Below are positions 8,096 to 15,427 of a stretch of DNA of 64,000 nt, one piece after another. The stretch is taken from positions 1,736,001 through 1,800,000 of the forward strand of contig NZ_UGHV01000001.1 in the NCBI RefSeq assembly GCF_900451095.1, read 5' to 3'. Source of the DNA: Helicobacter canis (GTDB lineage: Bacteria > Campylobacterota > Campylobacteria > Campylobacterales > Helicobacteraceae). A program made the position numbers and the translations under genes. How positions within the stretch are numbered: position 1 is the first letter of the stretch; each line of letters opens with the position of its first letter. Under the pieces are notes generated by a model. It saw nothing but the letters and a program-made list of their open reading frames with translations, had not been told where the DNA came from and searched no databases.

Positions 8096-9577
8096 ATGAA
8101 TCTCTCAAAATCTCGCTTTATCAAAGGTATGCAGTGTCAAAAGCTGCTATGGCTTCTAGCTCATAAAAAGGACGCTCTAAGCCCGCCAAGCAAGGAGCAG
8201 GTGCAGATTTTTAGCATAGGTAATGAAGTCGGGGAGCTTGCCTGCGAGCTCTTCCCCAATGGGACTAGAATCCACTTTGATGATGGCATAAGCCACAATG
8301 CCAAACGCACAAAAGAGCTGCTAGATTCTGGCGTTGGCGTGATATATGAAGCGACTTTTATCTATCAGGGCATTGTTGTGATGGTCGATATTTTGCAAAG
8401 CACAGCACAAGGGTTTATCATCAATGAGGTGAAAAGCTCTACAAGTCTCAAAGAAGTGTATATCTATGATTTAAGCGTGCAGCACTATGTCATCACACAT
8501 TGCGGATATAGTGTAAAGGGCGCGAATCTTATCCATTTAAACACAGACTACAAAAGGTGCGATTCACTTGAGCTAACAGAGCTATTTTCTATCGTGCCTT
8601 GCTTAGAATCTGTGCAAGAATTTGCCCCAAAGATTCCAGCAATTTTGCAAGAGTTTGCTAGCACTTTAGAGGGGCAAGATGAGCCTAGCATTGATATAGG
8701 GCTGCATTGTGATGATCCCTACTCTTGTGAGGCAAAGGCTTATTGCTGGGAGGCTCAAAGGGGCATAAAGGGGGAGGATTCTATTTTCAACCTTGCGTGG
8801 CTTAAGAGCGATAAAAAGCTAGAGCTATACAGGCAAGGGGTATTACGCTTTAATGATATAAAAGATATAAATACGCTAAGCTACAAGCAGATTCTACAAA
8901 TAGAATGCTTTCAACAAAAATCCGTGCATATACAAAAGGATAAAATCAAGGAGTTTTTAGGAAGTTTGCGTTATCCCATTTATCATTTAGATTTTGAGAC
9001 TTTTCAGCTCGCTGTGCCTAAATTTGTAAGCACAAGTGCCTATGAGCAAATCCCGTTTCAATTCTCACTTCATATCCAGCATAAAAATGGCAAGCTAGAG
9101 CATAAAGAATTTTTAGCCAAAAGTGGCATTGACCCTAGAGCTGAACTCATCAAAACTCTGCTAGATTCTATCCCGCCAAATGCCTTTATCCTAGCTTATA
9201 ATGCGAGCTTTGAAAAAGGTGTGATTGAAAGACTTGCTGCAAGCTTTCCGCAGTATGAAAAGGAGCTTTTGCATATCGCTTCACAGATTGAAGATCTAAT
9301 GACTCCCTTTGCCGTTAGGCATTATTATCACTATAAGCAAAATGGCAGCCACTCTATCAAGCTCGTGCTTCCAGCCCTTGTGCCACAAATGGAATCTGCT
9401 TATAAAGAGCTAAATCTCGTGCATAATGGAGAAGAGGCTATGGAGTGCTTTGCCGCGCTAGAATCTATGCCTAAAAATGAGCAAGAGAAGTATCGCCAAG
9501 CCCTTTTAGCCTACTGCAAGCTTGATACGCGTGCTATGGTGGAGATTATCAAGGCGTTGGAAAAGCTAGTGGGCTAG
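8096..9577 (+). CDS. DUF2779 protein: Cas4-like PD-(D/E)XK plus DEDD exonuclease
   Basis: A 493-residue two-domain nuclease. Residues 1-220 are Cas4/RecB-like: C14, then E85, D98 and E111-V-K113 as catalytic residues, and C205, C211 and C217, which with C14 could hold an iron-sulfur cluster. Residues about 290-490 form a DEDD (RNase H fold) exonuclease as in DUF2779 proteins: HLDFETF (D299, E301), AYNASFEKGVI, and YCKLDTRAM near the end. The start at 8096 is chosen because the -10 box is at 8058-8063, which rules out the ATG at 8054; AAAAGGA lies before it. It has its own regulated promoter (copy 2). DUF2779 genes are common in defence islands, but their role is poorly known. Confidence 0.85.
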   Translation: MNLSKSRFIKGMQCQKLLWLLAHKKDALSPPSKEQVQIFSIGNEVGELACELFPNGTRIHFDDGISHNAKRTKELLDSGVGVIYEATFIYQGIVVMVDILQSTAQGFIINEVKSSTSLKEVYIYDLSVQHYVITHCGYSVKGANLIHLNTDYKRCDSLELTELFSIVPCLESVQEFAPKIPAILQEFASTLEGQDEPSIDIGLHCDDPYSCEAKAYCWEAQRGIKGEDSIFNLAWLKSDKKLELYRQGVLRFNDIKDINTLSYKQILQIECFQQKSVHIQKDKIKEFLGSLRYPIYHLDFETFQLAVPKFVSTSAYEQIPFQFSLHIQHKNGKLEHKEFLAKSGIDPRAELIKTLLDSIPPNAFILAYNASFEKGVIERLAASFPQYEKELLHIASQIEDLMTPFAVRHYYHYKQNGSHSIKLVLPALVPQMESAYKELNLVHNGEEAMECFAALESMPKNEQEKYRQALLAYCKLDTRAMVEIIKALEKLVG

Positions 9578-9593
9578 GGGTTTTATGGTATTA

Positions 9594-9615
9594 TGTCATT
9601 ATTCTAATTTACAAT
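9594..9615 (+). promoter_or_regulatory. Candidate half-site promoter of the first BspA-like gene
   Basis: TGTCA at 9594-9598 begins exactly 16 bp upstream of TACAAT (9610-9615), the same spacing as in the eight full elements. The upstream arm is missing. It may be a reduced version of the same control element or chance. Confidence 0.45.
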
Positions 9616-9627
9616 GAAAGGAACACT

Positions 9628-10206
9628 ATGAGTAAGAAAATCTACAAACCACAAACCACAGAAGAGCTAAAAAATCTTGTCAATGATGAGAGTATCCACT
9701 TGGGTGATATTGATACAAGTGCTATTGATTGTATGGCTTTTTTGTTTCAAGATTCTACACGCAGGGACTTTAGCGGGATAGAATCGTGGAATGTGAGCAA
9801 TGTAACTAGTATGTCTTATATGTTTCAAAATACAAAGAGCTTCAATCAACCTTTAAACTCTTGGAATGTTAGTAATGTGGAAGATATGTCTTTTATGTTT
9901 GCAAATGCAGAGAGTTTTAATCAGCCTTTAAGCTCTTGGAATGTAAGTAAGGCAACTGATATGAGTGATATGTTTGCGGATGCAAAGAGCTTTAACCAGC
10001 CACTAGATTCTTGGGATACAAGCAATGTAACTGATATGGCAGGAATGTTTTATAACGCAACAAGCTTCAATCAGCCACTAGAATCGTGGGATATTAGCAA
10101 AGTGGAAGATATGGATTCTATGTTGAATGGTGCGGAGAGCTTCGATCAGTCGCTAGATTCTTGGAATTTGACTATTAGAGAGTGGAAAATGTGTTTTGGT
10201 GATTAA
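9628..10206 (+). CDS. Cytoplasmic BspA-like (DUF285) repeat protein
   Basis: A 192-residue protein with an N-terminal cap (residues about 5-48, ending in RRDFSGIESWNVSN) and about five 25-residue repeats of the form WNVSNVTxMSxMFxxAxSFNQPLxS. This is the BspA/Mycoplasma DUF285 leucine-rich-repeat family. Most relatives are surface lipoproteins, but here there is no signal peptide or lipobox, so it should be cytoplasmic. Its cap and first repeats are nearly identical at DNA level to those in the C-terminus of the MoxR protein at 12000-12210. The last repeat ends in an odd tail (LTIREWKMCFGD), which looks like a frameshift out of the repeat. The role may be binding or recognition; no catalytic site is visible. 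Confidence 0.8.
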   Translation: MSKKIYKPQTTEELKNLVNDESIHLGDIDTSAIDCMAFLFQDSTRRDFSGIESWNVSNVTSMSYMFQNTKSFNQPLNSWNVSNVEDMSFMFANAESFNQPLSSWNVSKATDMSDMFADAKSFNQPLDSWDTSNVTDMAGMFYNATSFNQPLESWDISKVEDMDSMLNGAESFDQSLDSWNLTIREWKMCFGD

Positions 10207-10223
10207 ATAAAGATAAGTGGCAA

Positions 10224-10244
10224 AGATTCTAAAGCTTAGAATCT
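10224..10244 (+). terminator. Hairpin after the first BspA-like gene
   Basis: AGATTCTAA-AGC-TTAGAATCT, a perfect 9-bp stem, followed by a short pyrimidine stretch. The rest of the spacer to 10433 holds a (GT)5 run and element copy 3. Confidence 0.5.
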
Positions 10245-10368
10245 GCTCTTTCATATTTCGCTTTTGCCAAATTTGACGCATTAACCCTCTCCCCTCCCTT
10301 TGTGTGTGTGTGAAATCCTGCAAACTTACGCAAAATCTCTTAGCAATTCTACATACATTTTAATCCCT

Positions 10369-10388
10369 TTTGTCATAACGCTGTCAAA
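10369..10388 (+). promoter_or_regulatory. Island regulatory element, copy 3
   Basis: TTTGTCATAACGCTGTCAAA. TGTCA starts 16 bp upstream of the -10 TAGAAT at 10398-10403. That -10 box is part of the dispersed word TAGAATCCAC. It serves the MoxR-VWA pair. Confidence 0.85.
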
Positions 10389-10433
10389 GCTATGCGCTAG
10401 AATCCACTACATAGTAAAGATTAAGGAGCGACA

Positions 10434-12551
10434 ATGAGCTATAAACATCGCATAGAATCTATAGTAAAAAGCTTAAGTCAAGGCGTGTATGAAAAAGATG
10501 AGGCTTTAAAGCTTATATTGCTTTCATTTCTAAGTGGTAAATCTGCCTTTTTATACGGACCGCCCGGCACGGCAAAGAGTCTTGTCGCAAGGCGTGTGGC
10601 ATTAGCCTTTGATATGAGTGAAAAAGTGGATTCTAAAAAGGATTCAGCTTTGGGTAGTCATTCCGCAGATTTAGCACATTTTGAGGCAACCGCAGACTCT
10701 TGCTCTGCCCCAAAATGTGCTAAAAACTACGAAAGCACCACTACAAATCCTAGAATCCGTGATGAAGAAAAACAAACGCAAAAAGTGGATTCTAATACTT
10801 TCTTTGCCTACTTAATGAATCGCTTCAGCACCCCTGAAGAAATCTTTGGTCCAATCGACATAGCCGCACTGAAAAACAACAAGCTCACACGAAGCACACA
10901 GGGCTATCTCCCCACAGCGCATTTTGCGTTTTTAGACGAGATTTGGAAAAGCTCTCCTGCTATCCTAAACACCCTTTTAACCATCATCAACGAAAAGATT
11001 TATCGCGATGGCAATATGGATATAAAAGTCCCACTAAAAGGGCTAGTATGCGCGAGCAATGAATTCCCCACGCCAAATCAAGGGCTAGAAGCCTTGTATG
11101 ATAGGCTTATTGTGCGATTAAAGGTCTTGCCTGTTGATAGAAAAACTAGCTTTGAAGCCCTGCTGAAAGGCACAGGTGAAGCACAAATTACTATCGCAAA
11201 TCCTATCACACTAAAAGAGCTGCAAGACATAGCGCAAAAGGCTAAAAATGCTACATTTTCTCAGCAAGCCTTGCAAACACTCCACACCCTAAAAGCTTCT
11301 ATAAAATCCCACAATAAATCCTTGCAAACAAATATAGATAAAAATAGCGAGCCTAGCGAGCCAATTTACATCTCTGACAGGCGGTGGGTAGCTATGGCAG
11401 AGCTTTTGAGAGTAGCGGCAGTTTTAAGCGATAGAGATGAAGTGCTACTTGCAGATATTATGCTTTTAAAGCATTGTTTATGGAGCGATGAGGCACAAAC
11501 TCAAGTGATACAAAATCTTCTAGAAAAGTCGATACAAGCTACCTTGCGCAATGATCCGCGATATGACATATCAGCCTTGCAAACATCATATCAAAACCAT
11601 TATGATAAAAGCATAGCGGAGCTTTATGACAATTATCAACCAAAGCAAATAGATGACAAGATAAAAGATCTTTATACTAAAGAGTGCGATAATATCGCCC
11701 AAAAAATTGCCACAAAGCAAAGCGCACTTCAAGAGGATCTTGATACCGCACAAAGCAAAATGGCAAACCCATTTTTAGCCGCTAGGGATTATCAGCCCAT
11801 ATTGCGCAATATTACGCAGCTGCAAGATGAGTTAAAGCAGCTTGACATCGCCCTAGAGCAGCTAAAAACCATTATACAAACCCAGCCTACGCCCATACCA
11901 TTTCCAACTAGATACACAAAACCAAAATATAAGCCAAAAAGCAAAAAAATGCTAAAAAAACTTGTAAAAGATGAGAGTGTTTATCTAGGTGATATTGATA
12001 CAAGTGCTATTACAAATATGAGTGAGCTATTTAAAGACTCAAATCGCACAGACTTTAGTGGGATAGAATATTGGAATGTGAGCAATGTAACTAATATGTC
12101 TCATATGTTTCAAAATACAAAGAGCTTCAATCAACCATTAAACTCTTGGAATGTTAGTAATGTGGAAGATATGTCTTTTATGTTTGCAGTTGCAGAGCAT
12201 TTTAATCAGCCAATAGACGCGTGGAATGTAGAAAGCGTAACAGATATGGGTTTTATGTTTTATGGTGCAAAGCATTTTAATCAGCCACTAGATTCTTGGA
12301 ATGTTAGCAAAGTAACTACTATGAGCAGTATGTTTCAAAATGCAAGGCATTTTAATCAGCCAATAGGCGCGTGGAATGTAGAAAGCGTAACAGATATGAG
12401 TTTTATGTTTTATGGCGCAGTGAAGTTTTGCCAAGTGCTTGATAATTGGAATGTCTGTAATGTAACTAGTATGGGCTATATGTTTGATGGCGCATATGAA
12501 ATGATGCGCCGACCACCTAAATGGGCTAATGATCAAGCTTTGATGAGGTAG
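10434..12551 (+). CDS. RavA-like MoxR AAA+ ATPase fused to BspA-like repeats
   Basis: A 705-residue protein. The AAA+ core has Walker A GPPGTAKS (43-49), RFSTPEEIFGP, Walker B FAFLDEIWK (about 164-172), then LNTLLTIINE and ASNEFPTP, closely matching E. coli RavA. Residues about 370-500 are helical. From about 505 to 680 there is a DUF285 cap and about six 25-residue repeats like those of the gene at 9628. I know of no standard RavA with such a tail. Residues about 64-116 are a 53-codon insertion between Walker A and the next conserved block, bounded by a 16-bp direct repeat. The VWA partner starts 4 bp after the stop. RavA-type ATPases remodel protein complexes with a VWA cofactor; here the repeats may select the target. 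Confidence 0.85.
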   Translation: MSYKHRIESIVKSLSQGVYEKDEALKLILLSFLSGKSAFLYGPPGTAKSLVARRVALAFDMSEKVDSKKDSALGSHSADLAHFEATADSCSAPKCAKNYESTTTNPRIRDEEKQTQKVDSNTFFAYLMNRFSTPEEIFGPIDIAALKNNKLTRSTQGYLPTAHFAFLDEIWKSSPAILNTLLTIINEKIYRDGNMDIKVPLKGLVCASNEFPTPNQGLEALYDRLIVRLKVLPVDRKTSFEALLKGTGEAQITIANPITLKELQDIAQKAKNATFSQQALQTLHTLKASIKSHNKSLQTNIDKNSEPSEPIYISDRRWVAMAELLRVAAVLSDRDEVLLADIMLLKHCLWSDEAQTQVIQNLLEKSIQATLRNDPRYDISALQTSYQNHYDKSIAELYDNYQPKQIDDKIKDLYTKECDNIAQKIATKQSALQEDLDTAQSKMANPFLAARDYQPILRNITQLQDELKQLDIALEQLKTIIQTQPTPIPFPTRYTKPKYKPKSKKMLKKLVKDESVYLGDIDTSAITNMSELFKDSNRTDFSGIEYWNVSNVTNMSHMFQNTKSFNQPLNSWNVSNVEDMSFMFAVAEHFNQPIDAWNVESVTDMGFMFYGAKHFNQPLDSWNVSKVTTMSSMFQNARHFNQPIGAWNVESVTDMSFMFYGAVKFCQVLDNWNVCNVTSMGYMFDGAYEMMRRPPKWANDQALMR
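10621..10795 (+). repeat. In-frame inserted hairpin element inside the MoxR gene
   Basis: AAAAAGTGGATTCTAA occurs at 10621-10636 and again at 10780-10795. The unit between equivalent points is 159 bp, or 53 codons, so the reading frame is kept. Inside lies a perfect 14-bp inverted repeat, TTTAGCACATTTTG (10670-10683) and CAAAATGTGCTAAA (10711-10724). RavA proteins do not need this segment, so it looks like a mobile or repeat-derived insertion. Confidence 0.65.
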
Positions 12552-12554
12552 GCT

Positions 12555-14009
12555 ATGCAGAGCACACTACAAGATATAGAACACAACCCGCGCTACACAG
12601 CATTGCTACACAATGAAGTGGTGCGTGCGTATTTAGACAAAATCCACGCTAGCTATCTAGCACTCCAAGATAAGCTAGCTTCTAGCCACCCCTTTTGGCA
12701 AGAAGAGTCAGCACACTATAGGCGAGCACTCACGCCCACTATCAATCACCAAACCTTACAAGATGATAGGCAAAGCTTTTTGAGCTATAACCAAGATCAT
12801 CAAAGCGAGCTAGACTCCCTTGCCTCTAATCATCAAGCAAGCCTAGATTCTAGTAGGGAGCATATTTTGCAGTATTGGGAAAAAGTCCTAGAATCTAAAA
12901 AATCAATGTGGCTAGAGCCTAAGAGAAAACAAGCAGAAAGAGAATATATCCAAGGTCTTATAGGAGCGTTAGAATCTATACTTGAGCTACAAGAGATGCT
13001 AGGGGGTTTAGGGCTAGAGTCATCTACTTTAATGCAAGAGATGCTGGGGGGAATGAAGTTTGATATAAATGAGGGTAGTGGGGGCGATGAGATGGAAGGT
13101 GGGGTTGAAGGAGAGGGGCAAGAGCAAGTTAGTCAGCAGGGATATGGCAGTGGGCTAGGGCAAAAAGGCTGTATTGACATCGCAAAAATCAAGCAGTATT
13201 TGAAAACTTTGCAAAGCAGTAAGCACTTGCGCACAATCGCAGATCTACTAGGCAGGGGCAGGCAAGATGGAGATGCGCTGGGCTCAAGCACTATGGGGGA
13301 TTCTAGTGTAAAGCTAACAAATACATATAAAGAAGAAATGTGTGGGATAACTTTAGGGCGAGATTTGGCAAATCTCTTGCCCCAAGAGCTAGCAATGCTA
13401 AATGACCCAGATTTAGAGCTACTCTTTGATCTCAAATATATTCAAAACCGCCTTTTTTGCTTTGAGAAGCAGAGCTTTGATACGCCCAAAGAGCAGCAAG
13501 AGAAAACTAAAGGCGCGATAATAATCTGTGTAGATACAAGCTCTAGTATGCAAGGCACTCCAGAATATCTAGCAAAGGCTTTGACACTCTATCTTGCTAC
13601 AAAGGCAGATATGCAAAGCCGCGCTTGCTATCTTATCAACTTTTCTAGCACCATAGAGACTATTGATCTAAGTGGCAAAGATGGCAGAGCGAAGCTTCTA
13701 GGCTTTTTGGCGATGAGCTTTAATGGCGGCACTGATGTAGAGCCAGCATTAGCAGAAGGGCTTAAAAAAATGCAAGAAGATGATTTTGTGCAATCAGATT
13801 TGATTGTCATTACAGATGGTTGGTTTGATGGTTTTTCAAGCAAATTAGAGAAGCAAACACAAGACCAAAGGCGCAATGGCAATAGATTCTATCTTTTAGA
13901 CATAGATGGCACTTATGACACGCACACATCTTTTGATACACATTGGGTATATAATAGCCACACAGATAGGCTGCACACTCGGCACTCTCATCACCCTAGC
14001 ATTAGCTAG
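12555..14009 (+). CDS. VWA-domain protein, ViaA-like partner of the MoxR ATPase
   Basis: A 484-residue protein, nearly the length of E. coli ViaA. The first 300 residues are mostly helical with a Gly/Glu-rich stretch. The C-terminal VWA domain carries a complete MIDAS metal site: DTSSSMQG, the Thr in FNGGTDVEPA and the Asp in VITDGWFDG. The MIDAS should bind a metal ion and a client protein or the AAA+ partner. It is 3 bp downstream of the MoxR-BspA gene and has no promoter of its own, so the two are one operon under element copy 3. The C-terminal tail is rich in His and Thr (SHTDRLHTRHSHH). Confidence 0.85.
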   Translation: MQSTLQDIEHNPRYTALLHNEVVRAYLDKIHASYLALQDKLASSHPFWQEESAHYRRALTPTINHQTLQDDRQSFLSYNQDHQSELDSLASNHQASLDSSREHILQYWEKVLESKKSMWLEPKRKQAEREYIQGLIGALESILELQEMLGGLGLESSTLMQEMLGGMKFDINEGSGGDEMEGGVEGEGQEQVSQQGYGSGLGQKGCIDIAKIKQYLKTLQSSKHLRTIADLLGRGRQDGDALGSSTMGDSSVKLTNTYKEEMCGITLGRDLANLLPQELAMLNDPDLELLFDLKYIQNRLFCFEKQSFDTPKEQQEKTKGAIIICVDTSSSMQGTPEYLAKALTLYLATKADMQSRACYLINFSSTIETIDLSGKDGRAKLLGFLAMSFNGGTDVEPALAEGLKKMQEDDFVQSDLIVITDGWFDGFSSKLEKQTQDQRRNGNRFYLLDIDGTYDTHTSFDTHWVYNSHTDRLHTRHSHHPSIS

Positions 14010-14040
14010 ATTTACTTAAGTCTTTATATCTTGGTTTAGC

Positions 14041-14060
14041 TTTGTCATAACGCTGTCAAA
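14041..14060 (+). promoter_or_regulatory. Island regulatory element, copy 4
   Basis: TTTGTCATAACGCTGTCAAA, followed 16 bp from TGTCA by TGC-TAGAAT (-10 at 14070-14075). As in copy 3 the -10 is the first part of TAGAATCCAC. It serves the two-module BspA-like gene. Confidence 0.85.
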
Positions 14061-14104
14061 TGTGCTTGCTAGAATCCACTTTTACTACAACAGCAGGAGA
14101 CACT

Positions 14105-15328
14105 ATGGATAGAAATACGCTTAATGAGATTCTAAAAATTTTGCCTGATGATTTTGGCTTTAAAGCAGTATTTGAAGAGCCAGAAAATGAAGCTTTAAAA
14201 GATTCTCAAGTGCTTATACTCGGCATTGGTAAGCATAAAATCGAATTCACAAATGGCAAATATCGCCCAAAAAATAATGATGAGCTTAAAGCATTATGCG
14301 ATATTGATAGCATTGAGCTTGATGATATTGACCCAAGCAAAGTAACGGATATGAGCAGAATCTTTGATGGCTCTACACGCAAGGATTTTAGCGGGATAGA
14401 GTCGTGGGAGGTAAGCCAAGTAAAAAGTATGTGGGCGATGTTTAGAGATGTGCATATTGAGCGACATTGGAGCTGGAATATTAGCCGCTGGAATGTAAGT
14501 AGCGTAGAGGATATGAGCCATATGTTTGAAGACTCTAGCTTTAATGGCGATATTAGCCGCTGGAATGTCGGCAAGGTAAAAAATATGAATAGTATGTTTT
14601 GGAATAGTGATTTTAATCAAGATATTAGCGATTGGGATATTAGCAATGTGGAAGATATGAGCGGTATGTTTGCCTACTCGCTAGCTTTCAATCAAGATTT
14701 AAACAAATGGCGCGTAAATCCCAAAGCCGATATAGATAGAATGTTTTTTGGCACTGAGGCGTTATGCATACTGCCAAAGTGGGATATAGAGCTTTTTGCG
14801 TATTCTAACTATGTGTTTGCTGGCACGATATTTGATGCCTTTATCACAAGAAAAATCGATGATTTTTACAAGCAAACGCAGCGATTCTATCCGCTGACAA
14901 ACAGGCAGCTATGCAATCTAACAGAACGAGAAGAAATACAACTCAGCCAAATTGATGTATCAAACATCACTGATATGAGTTGTGTTTTTAGTGATTTTTT
15001 CTCTAGTCGCAAGGATTTTAGCGGGATAGAGTCGTGGAATGTGAGTAATGTGGTCAATATGTATGGTATGTTTTATTGTAATCGCTGGTTTAATGCTGAT
15101 ATTAGTGGCTGGAATGTAGAAAATGTGGAGGATATGGAAAATATGTTTTGTGGAACAGAGCAGTTTTGCCACAGCTTAAATGAGTGGAATATCAACAATC
15201 AAGTCAATATACAAGGCATATTTGCCGACACAAATTACCCTAAAAAATATATAAAATCGTGGCGTGAAAAAGTGGGCGAAGAGATGTTTGACAAGGCGTT
15301 TATTAAGAGAGTGTGGCAAAGAAAATAA
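14105..15328 (+). CDS. Two-module BspA-like (DUF285) protein with a shared N-terminal domain
   Basis: A 407-residue cytoplasmic protein with no signal peptide. Residues 1-25 (MDRNTLNEILKILPDDF and on) match the start of the protein at 25995 in about 15 of 25 positions. Residues about 50-230 are one DUF285 module: a cap ending RKDFSGIESWEVS and repeats. Residues about 260-390 are a second cap (RKDFSGIESWNVSNV) with fewer repeats. The start at 14105 is chosen because the -10 is at 14070-14075; AGGAGA precedes it. It is under element copy 4. The role is unknown; binding through the repeats is the most likely function, with the N-terminal domain as a possible adaptor. Confidence 0.8.
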   Translation: MDRNTLNEILKILPDDFGFKAVFEEPENEALKDSQVLILGIGKHKIEFTNGKYRPKNNDELKALCDIDSIELDDIDPSKVTDMSRIFDGSTRKDFSGIESWEVSQVKSMWAMFRDVHIERHWSWNISRWNVSSVEDMSHMFEDSSFNGDISRWNVGKVKNMNSMFWNSDFNQDISDWDISNVEDMSGMFAYSLAFNQDLNKWRVNPKADIDRMFFGTEALCILPKWDIELFAYSNYVFAGTIFDAFITRKIDDFYKQTQRFYPLTNRQLCNLTEREEIQLSQIDVSNITDMSCVFSDFFSSRKDFSGIESWNVSNVVNMYGMFYCNRWFNADISGWNVENVEDMENMFCGTEQFCHSLNEWNINNQVNIQGIFADTNYPKKYIKSWREKVGEEMFDKAFIKRVWQRK

Positions 15329-15396
15329 TCACAACCTACCCTAAGCGTTCAAGAGCTTTGGTAGAACTTCAGCAGGAAATGTATAAGCCACCTTGC

Positions 15397-15402
15397 TATA
15401 AT
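15397..15402 (+). promoter_or_regulatory. -10 box of the first PD-(D/E)XK gene
   Basis: TTGC-TATAAT, 25 bp before the ATG at 15428. No TGTCA element is found at the -16 position, so this gene seems to be outside the regulon or to rely on read-through from copy 4. Confidence 0.55.
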
Positions 15403-15427
15403 GCCGCTGTCTAAAACAGGAGAAACT

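Noticed and set aside
9670-12480. Repeated DNA of the BspA genes as a CRISPR array
   Set aside because: The 75-bp units are coding repeats in frame with continuous ORFs, with no constant repeat and variable spacer pattern.
9628-15328. BspA-like proteins as surface adhesins or lipoproteins
   Set aside because: None of the three has a signal peptide, lipobox or anchor, and one is fused to a cytoplasmic ATPase.
15381-15402. Island element before PD-(D/E)XK paralog 1
   Set aside because: A good TATAAT is present, but no TGTCA is found at or near the 16-bp position.
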